Origin: an uncultured Thiotrichaceae bacterium
Lineage (GTDB): Bacteria; Pseudomonadota; Gammaproteobacteria; Thiotrichales; Thiotrichaceae
DNA length: 64,000 nucleotides
Reading direction: 5' to 3'
Assembly: GCA_937925855.1 (NCBI GenBank)
Contig: CALAMO010000012.1
Coordinates: 105,169 to 169,168, forward strand
Each line of letters starts with the position of its first letter. The stretch's first letter is position 1. The translations under genes and the position numbers were made by a program. The notes beneath the pieces were generated by a model, which was given only the letters and a program-made list of their open reading frames with translations, ran no database searches and was not told the origin of the DNA. This document shows positions 20,057 to 27,951 of this stretch, in pieces.

Positions 20057-21283
20057 ATGTCAACTGTATTATTGGGCGTAATGTTATTTACGCTGATTGT
20101 ATTAGGGCTGGTGGCCGTGATTTTATTCGCCCGCTCGCGGCTAGTCGCCAGCGGAAATGTTAGTATTCTCATTAATGGTGAGGAGACGATTGAAGTTGCG
20201 CCCGGCGGTAAGCTATTAGGAGCGCTGGCGGATAAAGGCTTGTTTGTTTCCTCTGCCTGTGGTGGCGGTGGCACCTGCGCGCAGTGTAAGGTGAAAGTGC
20301 TCGATGGCGGCGGTTCATTGCTACCGACGGAAGAGGGTCACATTAACCGGCGGGCAGCGGCAGAAGGCGAGCGTTTGGCCTGTCAGGTCGCGGTGAAACA
20401 GGATATGAAGGTCGAAGTCTCGGAAGATGTCTTCGGCGTAAAGAAATGGGAATGCGTGGTGCGCTCCAATGATAATGTCGCCACCTTTATTAAAGAGCTG
20501 GTGTTGGAATTGCCCGAGGGCGAGACCATTGATTTTAAGGCCGGTGGTTATATCCAGATTGAATGTCCGGCCTATGACCTGAAATATGCTGAGTTTGAGG
20601 TTGAGGAGCAATATCGAGGCGATTGGGACCGTTTTAATATGTGGGATATTCGCGCGCAGGTGAAAGAGCCGGTGATCCGCGCTTATTCGATGGCGAGCTA
20701 TCCTGAGGAAAATAATATCGTCATGCTCAATGTGCGTATCGCTTCGCCGCCGCCGGGCACTGATCATCCGCCAGGCGAGATGTCATCGTATATCTTTAAC
20801 CTGAAAGCAGGCGATAAGGTCACGATCTCTGGGCCATTCGGTGAGTTTTTTGCGCGTGATACTGAGAAGGAAATGGTCTTTGTTGGCGGTGGTGCGGGCA
20901 TGGCACCGATGCGCTCGCATATCTATGATCAGTTGGTGCGTCTGAAAAACCAGCAGCGTAAAATGACGTTTTGGTACGGCGCACGCAGCCTGCGTGAAGC
21001 GTTCTACGTCGATGAGTTTGATAAGCTGGCGGCGGAAAATCCGAACTTTGAGTGGCATATGGGCCTCTCTGATCCTCAACCAGAGGATGCGTGGGATAAG
21101 CCAGAACTAACCGGCTTTATTCACAATATCTTGCTGGAAAATTACCTGAAGGATCATCCGGCGCCAGAGGAATGTGAATATTACCTCTGTGGGCCACCCA
21201 TGATGAACGTTTCGGTGATTAAGATGCTGATCGAGTTGGGCGTTGAGGAAGAGAATATTATGCTGGATGATTTTGGAGGCTAA
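20057..21283 (+). CDS. nqrF: Na+-translocating NADH:quinone reductase subunit F
   Basis: A 408-residue entry subunit of Na+-NQR that takes a hydride from NADH. It has one N-terminal membrane helix (about residues 3-25), a 2Fe-2S ferredoxin domain with [14 protein letters not shown] near 70-83, and a ferredoxin-reductase module with RAYSMASYP (FAD) near 212 and [15 protein letters not shown] (NADH site) near 275. The C-terminus ends MLDDFGG, as in the family. The stop overlaps the nqrM start (TAATG). Confidence 0.96.
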   Translation: MSTVLLGVMLFTLIVLGLVAVILFARSRLVASGNVSILINGEETIEVAPGGKLLGALADKGLFVSSACGGGGTCAQCKVKVLDGGGSLLPTEEGHINRRAAAEGERLACQVAVKQDMKVEVSEDVFGVKKWECVVRSNDNVATFIKELVLELPEGETIDFKAGGYIQIECPAYDLKYAEFEVEEQYRGDWDRFNMWDIRAQVKEPVIRAYSMASYPEENNIVMLNVRIASPPPGTDHPPGEMSSYIFNLKAGDKVTISGPFGEFFARDTEKEMVFVGGGAGMAPMRSHIYDQLVRLKNQQRKMTFWYGARSLREAFYVDEFDKLAAENPNFEWHMGLSDPQPEDAWDKPELTGFIHNILLENYLKDHPAPEECEYYLCGPPMMNVSVIKMLIELGVEEENIMLDDFGG

Positions 21284-21513
21284 TGATTATGCAAGTCTTT
21301 ATCCTTACCTTCATTATTTTCGGCCTCGCTATGTTAGGCCTTGCTTTCGGTTGGTTGTTTAATAACCGCGTGCTTAAGGGGAGCTGCGGCGGCATTTCTA
21401 ATTTGCCCGGCATGGAAAACCACGCTTGTTCTTGCGCCAATCCGTGTGAGAAAAAACGTAAGCAGATGGCCGCGGCCCAGCAAGGTGAGCAAATCATCGA
21501 GTTCAAGGTGTAG
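21283..21513 (+). CDS. nqrM: Na+-NQR maturation protein
   Basis: A 76-residue protein (formerly DUF539) with one N-terminal membrane helix and a cysteine cluster: GSCGG near residue 34 and CSCANPCEKK near 48-57. NqrM is needed to insert the iron centre of the NqrD/NqrE pair. It follows nqrF with a TAATG overlap, as in other Na+-NQR operons. The second ATG (MQVFILT), two codons in, is also possible. Its stop TAG overlaps the GTG start of mutM. Confidence 0.93.
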   Translation: MIMQVFILTFIIFGLAMLGLAFGWLFNNRVLKGSCGGISNLPGMENHACSCANPCEKKRKQMAAAQQGEQIIEFKV

Positions 21514-22322
21514 TGCCAGAGCTACCTGAGGTCGAAACTACCCGGCGTGGGATTGAACCCCATATCGCTGGGCAGGTGATCAGCGCAATTAAAGTACGCC
21601 AGCCGCAGTTGCGCTGGCCCGTACCCAAGCAGATTCAGCAGCTTTGTGGCGCGACTATAGACGCGGTGAAGCGGCGGGGGAAATATATCCTGCTGGAAAC
21701 CCAGCAGGGCACCGCGCTCATTCATCTTGGTATGTCCGGCAGTCTGCGTATTACCCATCCTGATATTCCCCCGGAGAAGCATGATCATGTCGATCTGCTG
21801 GTCGGCGACGATATTGCGTTGCGCCTGCGTGATCCACGGCGTTTTGGTGCCGTGTTGTGGTCGGTTGGTGGTGAGCTGCACCCCTTATTAAGTAAGCTCG
21901 GGCCAGAGCCGCTGGGTGAGGCGTTTGATGCGGTGTATCTGCATGAAAAATCGCGTAAGCGGGTGCCTGCGGTTAAAACCTTTATTATGAATGCGCAGGT
22001 GGTCGTCGGGGTGGGTAATATCTACGCCAATGAGGCGCTGTTTGCGGCTGGGATTGATCCACGGCGGGCGGCTGGGGCGATAACGCTAGCGGAATACCAG
22101 GAATTGGTGACGCACATCAAAGCGGTGTTAGCGCGCGCGATTAAACAGGGCGGCACTACGCTGCGGGATTTTGTGCGTGAGGATGGGCAGAGCGGTTATT
22201 TTCAGATTGAGCTACAGGTGTATGGCCGCAGCGGTGAAACGTGTCACCAGTGCGGCTTGATGCTGACGCACATCAGGCAGACACAGCGTTCTACCTGGTT
22301 TTGTGCGCACTGCCAGCGTTGA
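21513..22322 (+). CDS. mutM: formamidopyrimidine-DNA glycosylase
   Basis: A 269-residue bifunctional DNA glycosylase/AP lyase that removes 8-oxoguanine and formamidopyrimidines. It starts PELPEVETTRRGIEPH after the initiator, so the catalytic Pro2 is present, along with Glu3; K near 56 (KRRGKYI) and the C-terminal zinc finger CHQCGLMLTHIRQTQRSTWFC are intact. The start is GTG at 21513, overlapping the nqrM stop, so mutM may be expressed with the nqr operon. This coupling of a respiratory complex operon with an oxidative-damage repair gene could be incidental. Confidence 0.95.
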   Translation: MPELPEVETTRRGIEPHIAGQVISAIKVRQPQLRWPVPKQIQQLCGATIDAVKRRGKYILLETQQGTALIHLGMSGSLRITHPDIPPEKHDHVDLLVGDDIALRLRDPRRFGAVLWSVGGELHPLLSKLGPEPLGEAFDAVYLHEKSRKRVPAVKTFIMNAQVVVGVGNIYANEALFAAGIDPRRAAGAITLAEYQELVTHIKAVLARAIKQGGTTLRDFVREDGQSGYFQIELQVYGRSGETCHQCGLMLTHIRQTQRSTWFCAHCQR

Positions 22323-22342
22323 TGGTGCAGTTGCTTGATGCC

Positions 22343-22555
22343 TTAGCGCCGTGATAACAGACGATGTAACAAGGTGAATGACTGATTACCGCTGTGCGCT
22401 TTATTTTCAACGATACCATGTAGCATCAGGTCTTTTAACACTTGGCGCTTCTCGCCGCGTTCGATTCCACTGTCCATACCCAACTTGTAAAATATGTAGC
22501 TAGGGATGCCGACAATGGTGAGTCCGATGGCAAAGTTGATAATAAGTTCTAACAT
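22343..22555 (-). CDS. small single-pass membrane protein, unknown
   Basis: A 70-residue protein between mutM and dusA on the opposite strand. Residues 1-23 are hydrophobic (LELIINFAIGLTIVGIPSYIF), followed by a charged stretch with GIERGEKRQVLKDLMLHGIVE and a basic tail. The first 60 residues have the look of a real small membrane protein, although I recognise no family. It is convergent with mutM and divergent from dusA, so it has its own transcription unit. Function unknown. Confidence 0.55.
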   Translation of the reverse strand: MLELIINFAIGLTIVGIPSYIFYKLGMDSGIERGEKRQVLKDLMLHGIVENKAHSGNQSFTLLHRLLSRR

Positions 22556-22614
22556 AGTTGGCCCTTTTTCGTTTTCAATTTGTTATTAGTTTTTATTGAT
22601 GAAAGTAAAGTACT

Positions 22615-23595
22615 GTGAATGAGCTTAACCGGGCATTTACTGTCGCCCCAATGTTGAATTGGACCGATAAACACTGCCGTTTTTTCCACAGGCTGTTGAC
22701 GCAGCATGCCGTGCTGTATACCGAAATGGTGACGACTGGGGCGATTCTGCACGGTGAGGCGGCGCGGCATTTGGCGTTTAATGAGGCCGAGCATCCCGTC
22801 GCCTTGCAGCTGGGGGGAAGCGAGCCAGATGATATGGCGCGTTGTGCGGTGCTGGGCCAGCAGTATGGTTACGATGAAATTAATATTAATGTGGGCTGCC
22901 CGAGTGAGCGGGTGCAGCGCGGGGCGTTTGGGGCTTGTTTAATGGCGGAGCCTGAGTTGATTGCGCGCTGTGTGCAGGCGATGCAGCGTGCCGTCGATAT
23001 TCCGGTTACGGTGAAAAATCGGATTGGGATTGATGAGCAGGCGGAGTATCCGGGGTTACGGCATTTTGTCGAAACGGTTGCGGCCAGTGGCTGCCGAACA
23101 TTCATAGTGCATGCGCGTAAAGCCTGGTTAAAGGGCTTGAGTCCCAAGCAAAATCGTGAAATTCCCCCGCTGCGCTATGAGTTGGTGTACCAGTTGAAAC
23201 AGGAATTTCCTGAGCTGGAAATTATTATCAACGGCGGGATTAAAACGCTGGCGGAAGCTCAGCAGCATCGGGCGCAGGTCGATGGCGTGATGCTGGGGCG
23301 GGAAGCCTATCAGAATCCATGGATACTGGCTGAGGTTGATCGCTTGTTCTATGGCAGCGAGCGGCCCTGTCCGGGGCGTGAGGCGCTTATTGAGGCTCTG
23401 GTTGCGTATATCGATCAGCAGCAGGCACAGGGCGTTTGGCTGAATCATATGAGTCGCCATATCCTCGGTGTGTTTCAAGGGGTGTCGGGTGCACGTAAGT
23501 GGCGGCGTCACATCAGCGAGCATGCGCATCTACCGGGTGCCGATTCTGCGGTGATTCGGGAGGCGTACAATTTTGTTTCAGCGGTCACTAACTGA
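22615..23595 (+). CDS. dusA: tRNA-dihydrouridine(20/20a) synthase
   Basis: A 326-residue flavoenzyme that reduces uridine 20/20a in the tRNA D-loop. FTVAPMLNWTDKHCRFFHR near residues 8-26 and YTEMVTTGAILHG near 36-48 distinguish DusA from DusB and DusC; NVGCPSERVQRGAFGACLM contains the catalytic Cys; HARKAWLKGLSPKQNREIPP is the DusA insertion. The start is GTG at 22615. It stands alone with a 45-base gap to the following gene. Confidence 0.94.
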   Translation: MNELNRAFTVAPMLNWTDKHCRFFHRLLTQHAVLYTEMVTTGAILHGEAARHLAFNEAEHPVALQLGGSEPDDMARCAVLGQQYGYDEININVGCPSERVQRGAFGACLMAEPELIARCVQAMQRAVDIPVTVKNRIGIDEQAEYPGLRHFVETVAASGCRTFIVHARKAWLKGLSPKQNREIPPLRYELVYQLKQEFPELEIIINGGIKTLAEAQQHRAQVDGVMLGREAYQNPWILAEVDRLFYGSERPCPGREALIEALVAYIDQQQAQGVWLNHMSRHILGVFQGVSGARKWRRHISEHAHLPGADSAVIREAYNFVSAVTN

Positions 23596-23639
23596 TAGAA
23601 TGTTCAACACTAATAATTTAAAGGACAGGAGAATTAAAT

Positions 23640-24047
23640 ATGGGCGTTTCAATCGCTAAGCTGAGAGGCATAGATGCGGCATTAGCCGCAAAATTGCAGG
23701 CTGAAGGGCTGACTAATAGCGACAAGTTCCTGGCCGCTGCCAGCAAACCTGCGGGGCGTAAAGCGCTTGCTGCGAAGTGCGCAGTGGATGTAAAGGCGAT
23801 CCTCGAACTGGCGAACCGTGCTGATTTGGCTCGTATTAAAGGTGTCGCAGGGGTCTTTGGCGACTTGCTAGAAATCGCAGGGGTGGATACGGTGAAAGAG
23901 CTGGCAACTCGCCGTGTGGACAACCTGCATAAAAAAATGGTCGAGACGAATGCGACGCAGAAGGTTGCGGGCCGTAACCCCACGATGACAGATGTTGAGA
24001 GTTGGGTTGAGCAGGCGAAGGAATTGCCGAAGACACTTGAGTACTAA
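23640..24047 (+). CDS. DUF4332/helix-hairpin-helix protein
   Basis: A 135-residue protein made of two helix-hairpin-helix-like modules: SIAKLRGIDAALAAKLQAEG near residues 4-23 and ADLARIKGVAGVFGDLLEIAG near 61-81, each with the L-x-x-I-x-G-(I/V) pattern. This is the DUF4332 arrangement, expected to contact DNA or protein partners; no activity is known. AGGACAGGAG lies a few bases upstream of the ATG and is a strong ribosome binding site. It precedes tRNA-Asn and is the last chromosomal gene before the island. Confidence 0.75.
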   Translation: MGVSIAKLRGIDAALAAKLQAEGLTNSDKFLAAASKPAGRKALAAKCAVDVKAILELANRADLARIKGVAGVFGDLLEIAGVDTVKELATRRVDNLHKKMVETNATQKVAGRNPTMTDVESWVEQAKELPKTLEY

Positions 24048-24065
24048 AATTTTGCTGAAAGGGTG

Positions 24066-24094
24066 TTGACGACGGGGCGCTGAAATATTAGTAT
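24066..24094 (+). promoter_or_regulatory. sigma-70 promoter of tRNA-Asn
   Basis: TTGACG at 24066-24071 and TAGTAT at 24089-24094 are exactly 17 bases apart, followed by a G+C-rich discriminator and the tRNA 5' end at 24112. This is a near-consensus stable-RNA promoter. Confidence 0.75.
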
Positions 24095-24111
24095 TTGCGC
24101 CTCTCGATTGT

Positions 24112-24187
24112 TCCCCAATAGCTCAGTCGGTAGAGCAGTTGACTGTTAATCAATTGGTCGGAGGTTCAAGTCCTTCTTGGGGAGCCA
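24112..24187 (+). tRNA. tRNA-Asn (GTT)
   Basis: The acceptor stem TCCCCAA (24112-24118) pairs with TTGGGGA (24177-24183), followed by discriminator G and an encoded CCA. The D-loop is AGCTCAGTCGGTAGAGC, the anticodon loop CTGTTAA contains GTT, and the T-arm has GGTTCAAGTCC. All arms pair correctly. Its 3' half is the attachment site of the island that follows. Confidence 0.97.
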
Positions 24188-24194
24188 CTATTCT
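24140..24194 (+). repeat. attL-type 55-bp direct repeat, tRNA-Asn 3' end
   Basis: 55 bases from the tRNA anticodon loop through CCA and seven further bases recur identically at 26950-27004. An identity of this length at a tRNA 3' end is the classic footprint of tyrosine-recombinase integration. Confidence 0.93.
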
Positions 24195-24198
24195 GAAT

Positions 24199-24241
24199 AA
24201 AAGCAGTAAGTTACGACACATAGTAGCTTGCTGCTTTTTTC
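24199..24241 (+). terminator. rho-independent terminator after tRNA-Asn (island-borne)
   Basis: AAGCAGTAAG pairs with CTTGCTGCTT (one G-U) and is followed by TTTTTT. It lies just inside the island's left end and replaces the original tRNA terminator, which is now beyond the right repeat. Confidence 0.8.
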
Positions 24242-24406
24242 GTTTTAAGTGTAAATTTTTCCTTTTAAGTGTATTTTTCTGGTGGTAGTGCTCTATCCAA
24301 AATAAGTGGCAGACTGCTATAGTTGAGTCATAGAGGCTTTTTCGTCTATTTTTAAAGATTTGGATATAGTGGTCTTTGAGTAAATTTTGACATGGCGGGG
24401 TAACTT

Positions 24407-24625
24407 ATGATCAACTTGAACGCAGTTAATCCAACACCAAGTAAGAAAAAAAATTCTGAAGTAAAGCGCAAAATAAATCAGCCAAAGCAAATGGCTGTTT
24501 TAGACGGTTCTTTTGTTTATCCTGCTACCAAAGATAACTTTTTTAATGTCAGAAAAAAGTCAGAGAATAAGCCCGCATCTAACACAGTTTCCCAGAACAA
24601 CAGATCTGCCATCACAATCTTCTAA
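24407..24625 (+). CDS. small basic ORF upstream of the Clp-fold protease
   Basis: A 72-residue reading frame with GGGG eight bases before its ATG. The composition is hydrophilic and lysine-rich (PTPSKKKNSEVKRKINQ). It overlaps the first part of the protease frame. It may be an independent small gene, or the true N-terminus of the protease protein separated from the rest by a frameshift near 24610-24625, since the corresponding part of the protease frame reads like non-coding sequence. I cannot decide between these. Confidence 0.35.
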   Translation: MINLNAVNPTPSKKKNSEVKRKINQPKQMAVLDGSFVYPATKDNFFNVRKKSENKPASNTVSQNNRSAITIF

Positions 24626-25412
24626 GTATTGGGCTAAAGAGAAAGATCGTTATATTCGACAATTGCTCCTTTCTGATCTGAGAAAGGTGACGGGTCGGGA
24701 GACTCTAGTCTATTTTGCTCAGTCCACCGAAGGCATAAATCACACGGATGCTGATGATTTATCTGAAGTGATAGAAGGTTTGCAAACGAAAGACATAGAT
24801 ATAATTATTCAAACACTCGGTGGTTCGGTCGATGCCGTTGAAAAGTTGATTACTTTACTTAAATGCAGATTGAACTCATATAGGGTGATCGTTCCAAGCT
24901 GGGCCAAGAGTGGTGGAACGACTATTGCTATTTCTTCAGAAGAAATATTGTTAGGTGTGAATTCTGAGTTAGGCCCAATCGACCCTCAAATGAACTTGCC
25001 TGAATATGGTCTTGTTCCCTGTGAGTTTGTTGCTGAAGATGATTCCCAGCCTTATCTCATTCAACAAATGGCTAGGACGTCTGTTGATAGAATGAAAGCT
25101 CTGGCTAAAAAAATATTGAGTGATGGGATGTTGTACAACCCTAATTCTGATCAGAGAGAGGATTATATTGATAGAACAATCCAGAAACTTTCTTCATCTG
25201 ATAGCTACAAATCACATGGGGCAGTGATTGATTTTACTGAAGCTAAAAGTCTAGGACTAAAAGTTTCATGGTTAGACCCAGATTCTGATGAGTGGAAACT
25301 CGTCTGGTTGCTGTATTGCTGTTATGACTATGATATGAACCTTAAAGGTTTAGGTAAGATTATTGAGGGTGAAAAATACAGTATTTCGAGGCATTTGAGC
25401 CTGGAAGCTTGA
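24546..25412 (+). CDS. SDH-family Clp-fold serine protease
   Basis: A protein of about 288 residues with a ClpP/crotonase-fold serine protease core. IIIQTLGGSVDAVEKLI carries the oxyanion-hole GG-S, VPSWAKSGGTTIAISSEEILLG carries the nucleophilic Ser region, and SELGPIDPQMNLP carries the S-x-L-G-P-I-D-P-Q segment typical of the SDH (serine dehydrogenase proteinase) family. Many members are membrane-linked; here only weak hydrophobic stretches occur. An alternative TTG start at 24513 and a possible frameshift fusion with the upstream small ORF are open. Related genes occur on genomic islands; a role in defence or stress is possible but not shown. Confidence 0.75.
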   Translation: MSEKSQRISPHLTQFPRTTDLPSQSSKYWAKEKDRYIRQLLLSDLRKVTGRETLVYFAQSTEGINHTDADDLSEVIEGLQTKDIDIIIQTLGGSVDAVEKLITLLKCRLNSYRVIVPSWAKSGGTTIAISSEEILLGVNSELGPIDPQMNLPEYGLVPCEFVAEDDSQPYLIQQMARTSVDRMKALAKKILSDGMLYNPNSDQREDYIDRTIQKLSSSDSYKSHGAVIDFTEAKSLGLKVSWLDPDSDEWKLVWLLYCCYDYDMNLKGLGKIIEGEKYSISRHLSLEA

Positions 25413-25424
25413 GCTTCCAGGCTC
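25397..25424 (+). terminator. hairpin at the end of the protease gene
   Basis: GAGCCTGGAAGCT (25397-25409) and AGCTTCCAGGCTC (25412-25424) form a perfect 13-bp stem enclosing the stop codon. No U-run follows, so it may stabilise the mRNA or pause rather than terminate. Confidence 0.5.
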
Positions 25425-25733
25425 GCCAAGTAGGTTACCACTTAAAAGATAGCTGACCTGGATAACTGCGGCAATGTTGTTGTACACATTCCCATCGACC
25501 AAAACGGAATCGACGATAATTGCGTACAAAAACAGCCTTGGGGTAATGACAACACATGTCAATATCCTCGCTGAGGAGAGTGCATTGGACAGGCCTTGTC
25601 ATATAGAACTATACTAGTACTTCTCACAATGCTAGTTGGCTCTGTATGACTGACAAATGGAACCACTCTCGGCGTCCCTTGTTTTGTCTTAGACCAATGA
25701 AACTAAATTCTACAGAGCATTGCTCTGTAGAAT
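25425..25733. other. intergenic region with strong hairpin
   Basis: About 310 bases between convergent genes contain no credible gene. At 25705-25735 AAATTCTACAGAGC and GCTCTGTAGAATTT form a perfect 14-bp stem with a 3-base loop, placed at the 3' end of the ImmA-type gene, and it probably acts as its terminator. Confidence 0.55.
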
Positions 25734-26243
25734 TTACTTAATTATTTTCTCCGTTCTTAAATCTGTGTAGGCTATCTCTGCCATTCTGAACGTTACACCA
25801 AACTGCTTTTCGATTGCTCTTGGTGAAACATGAAGTTCTAGTTGTCTAGTATCAATAAAAAATTCCTGCGCCCATTTGTCTGCCTGCCACTCAGCGTTTT
25901 CTTCAATATTCACTGTGCGTGTAAACTCATTTTTAGGGAAGTATGTGTCGTGTGCTAGACACCAATGGCCAAGTTCATGCGCCATAGTTTCTCTGCTGGT
26001 TTGTTCACCGCTTCGTGCCTTATCATAAATATCTTCGCGAATGTGGATCGCTTTATAGCTTGGTATGTATAACCCATAATCGCTAGGCATTTCATCTTTG
26101 GGAATGATTTCGAGAGTGAAAAAATCATGATAGTCGAGCAGTTCCATGATAGGTACGATTTCTAAATGTGTCTGATCCTTGAGATTCAGTGCATCTCGAA
26201 GTCCTTGGGCTGATTCCCTAATCTTTTCGGTGCTTAGTGGCAT
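25734..26243 (-). CDS. ImmA/IrrE-family metallopeptidase
   Basis: A protein of about 169 residues with the zinc protease motif HELGHWCLAH (HExxH) near residues 85-94, preceded by the REDIYDKARSGEQTSRETMA segment usual for ImmA/IrrE. Such peptidases cleave or inactivate a partner XRE-type repressor; here the XRE gene lies just upstream and overlaps by 26 bases if translation starts at 26243 (MPLSTEKI). The C-terminal part (FDIxTRQLELHVSPRAIEKQFGV region, in sequence as IDTRQLELHVSP) is a recognition helix bundle. The pair probably regulates island functions or responds to stress. Confidence 0.87.
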   Translation of the reverse strand: MPLSTEKIRESAQGLRDALNLKDQTHLEIVPIMELLDYHDFFTLEIIPKDEMPSDYGLYIPSYKAIHIREDIYDKARSGEQTSRETMAHELGHWCLAHDTYFPKNEFTRTVNIEENAEWQADKWAQEFFIDTRQLELHVSPRAIEKQFGVTFRMAEIAYTDLRTEKIIK

Positions 26244-26634
26244 AACTCTTTTTCTCCTGCGCATTCGCGATGTCCTTATTCTTGAGGTTGTTTAGAGAAT
26301 CTAAAAATTGATCTTGTTGACTGGGTGATAGGCTGTGCACTCTTTGGGCAAAAGCGCTCACCAGCATTCGTTCGCGATCTGTTGAGTTCTGCAGGTTTAT
26401 TTTGACGGAAACTGGGGATTTGTCAGCTGCTTCCCTTAAGCTGCCTGCATCATGTGAATTTAAGTTGAAATGTTTTATTACACCATCAATAAACTGTGGT
26501 GTGATGTTTCTTTTGCCATTTTCGACAGCTGAAAGATATGCACTTGATACCTTCATTGCATCGGCCATTTGACCAAGGATTTCCCCTTTGTCTATTCTTA
26601 GCTTTCGAATGAATTTTCCAAATAAAGTAGCCAT
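26218..26634 (-). CDS. XRE-family transcriptional regulator
   Basis: A 138-residue regulator with an N-terminal Cro/C1-type helix-turn-helix: FGKFIRKLRIDKGEILGQMA, then MKVSSAYLSAVENGKRNITP near residues 23-42. I start at 26634 (MATLFGKF), the usual N-terminus; the 20 codons upstream are unlike any regulator. The C-terminus has no known domain. It overlaps the ImmA/IrrE peptidase gene, and the two form the standard repressor/antirepressor-protease pair of small mobile islands. Confidence 0.87.
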   Translation of the reverse strand: MATLFGKFIRKLRIDKGEILGQMADAMKVSSAYLSAVENGKRNITPQFIDGVIKHFNLNSHDAGSLREAADKSPVSVKINLQNSTDRERMLVSAFAQRVHSLSPSQQDQFLDSLNNLKNKDIANAQEKKSYATKHRKD

Positions 26635-26949
26635 CTTTCGGTTCCTCCTGATTGTTTGTGACTTGAGTCTACTAATTAATCTGCTGAATATCAACTGATT
26701 TTTGTAAATATTGAATACAGTTTTTCTGTCTCAATTAGATTGTGAAACTCGTACTGTGTTAGTGGTAGTGATGAAAAATATACCCATAACATAGTCACGA
26801 CACGGTGTGTTTTGATATTGAGGTTTTGTTCAAGATGAAGATTTGGATTAGGTGTAAGGCCCATAAGTCATTGATTTACGAGGGTTGGCTTTTTGATTAT
26901 TAAGTGCCGAATTTTATCTTTAGTATTTGATTTTGTTGATTTTTATTGC
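26635..26949. other. AT-rich intergenic region, right end of tRNA-Asn island
   Basis: About 315 bases upstream of the XRE gene up to the right att repeat. No gene is visible. The promoter of the XRE/ImmA pair and recombinase arm sites would be expected here, but I cannot place them. Confidence 0.4.
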
Positions 26950-27004
26950 TGACTGTTAATCAATTGGTCGGAGGTTCAAGTCCTTCTTGGGGAGCCACTA
27001 TTCT
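26950..27004 (+). repeat. attR-type 55-bp direct repeat, tRNA-Asn fragment
   Basis: Identical to 24140-24194, containing the anticodon loop onwards but no 5' half, so it is not a second tRNA gene. Confidence 0.93.
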
Positions 27005-27040
27005 AAAGGTCTGTAGCGATTTTCGTTACAGGCCTTTTTT
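27005..27040 (+). terminator. rho-independent terminator, original tRNA-Asn terminator
   Basis: AAGGTCTGTA pairs with TACAGGCCTT (one G-U) across a short loop and is followed by TTTTTT. It follows the right att repeat, where the terminator of the undisturbed tRNA gene would be. Confidence 0.8.
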
Positions 27041-27174
27041 AATTTTTGCGGTTTACGGCAGCCTTCCGGTATACTTTTTGAGATTCGACACCCTGTAGCA
27101 CGGATATTTTCTTCCCCAATGAAAAACCGTTGCGTTTGCTTTGCGTTTTGGTTGGTTGGCTTTGTTGCATAAGG

Positions 27175-27336
27175 ATTTCAGGCCTTTTGGGTGTTGCGTT
27201 GTAATGTCTTTAGCTCATCATAAAGGTGCTGTTGGTTAACCTCAGGATTTGAGGGCGCTTTTTCGTGGTGGTATTTACCCATCCAGGTATGTAAAGTGTT
27301 TTCGTTAACACCTAAATCACGGGCAGTTTGGGGTGT
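27175..27336 (-). pseudogene. IS3-family OrfA (transposase HTH subunit) fragment
   Basis: Translation on the minus strand gives QHTPQTARDLGVNENTLHTW followed by MGKYHH, then LYDELKTLQRN and an early stop. This is the helix-turn-helix and start of the leucine-zipper region of IS3-type OrfA. It lacks a start, the full zipper and OrfB, so it is a relic of an insertion sequence. Confidence 0.7.
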
Positions 27337-27344
27337 ATGTTGAT

Positions 27345-27629
27345 TTATCCATGTGCAACGTCGTTTAAAGCATGATTAATTACATCATCAGTTACACCAT
27401 GTTTTTTCAGACTAGACACCAAGGCAGTCACCTTGTCATCATCCAGTCGTTCAAGGTCATGACGTAAGCCCTGACCAACATAAGTTTTCAACAATGCCTG
27501 ATAGCCACTAAAGCCCAAAATAGGCGCAACGCGCTTTAAATCATCCACCACATCAACAGGCATCCTGATTGTAATGGCAGTCATAGGCCGGTCTTTCTGT
27601 AATCGTGTTTTCAGTTGTTCAATCTTCAT
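27345..27629 (-). CDS. brnA: BrnA-like CopG antitoxin
   Basis: A 94-residue protein with a ribbon-helix-helix type core: MTAITIRMPVDVVDDLKRVA near residues 16-35, then LGFSGYQALLKTYVGQGLR, the usual tail of BrnA/CopG antitoxins. It overlaps the brnT-like toxin gene by 11 bases and lies downstream of it, the standard BrnT-BrnA order. The antitoxin should bind the BrnT toxin and repress the pair's promoter. The last 30 residues are longer than in short BrnA proteins. Confidence 0.82.
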   Translation of the reverse strand: MKIEQLKTRLQKDRPMTAITIRMPVDVVDDLKRVAPILGFSGYQALLKTYVGQGLRHDLERLDDDKVTALVSSLKKHGVTDDVINHALNDVAHG

Positions 27630-27915
27630 AATATTTTCGCTCTGTTCGAGTAGCTTCCCGCGCTGAGATTAGCCTGATTTTGTCATCTTCAAACTGGATA
27701 TGAACGACAAATAGTAGTTGCCAGTTGTTATCCATGCCGATGATTGCGTCCCGCTCTTCATCATTCCTGCTGGCATCCGTTATCCTGATAAACGGGTCAA
27801 AAAACGCCTGTGCAGCCTGTTCAAAAGTAATCCCGTTATGCTTATGAATATTCCGTATCGCCTTGCTATCATCCCAGACAAAACGAATGCCATTCAGGGT
27901 GTAGTTTACATCCAT
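27619..27915 (-). CDS. brnT: BrnT-family ribonuclease toxin
   Basis: A 98-residue RelE-like toxin of the BrnT family. RFVWDDSKAIRNIHKHNGITFEQAAQAFFDP is the signature (only the central WDxxKxxxNxxKHxIxFExA pattern is used here), and the end LISAREATRTERKYYED matches the RxAxxxERxxYE motif. BrnT cleaves mRNA and stops growth until BrnA neutralises it. No defect is visible, so the pair is probably active. Confidence 0.87.
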   Translation of the reverse strand: MDVNYTLNGIRFVWDDSKAIRNIHKHNGITFEQAAQAFFDPFIRITDASRNDEERDAIIGMDNNWQLLFVVHIQFEDDKIRLISAREATRTERKYYED

Positions 27916-27951
27916 AGTTATAGACTTATGTATTTAATTTGTAAATACGTT

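Larger units (their letters stand above)
24195..26949. mobile_element. 2.8 kb integrase-less island in tRNA-Asn
   Basis: The segment between the two 55-bp tRNA-Asn repeats holds a small ORF, a Clp-fold serine protease gene, and an XRE-regulator/ImmA-IrrE peptidase pair on the opposite strand. No recombinase is encoded inside, so it must have been moved in trans or has lost its integrase. A collapsed integrase lies outside the repeats at 27952-28248. G+C is visibly lower than in the flanking chromosome, supporting transfer. Confidence 0.85.

Noticed and set aside
26950..27004. Possible second tRNA-Asn gene
   Set aside because: Only the 3' part is present, without acceptor 5' strand or D-arm; it is an att repeat.
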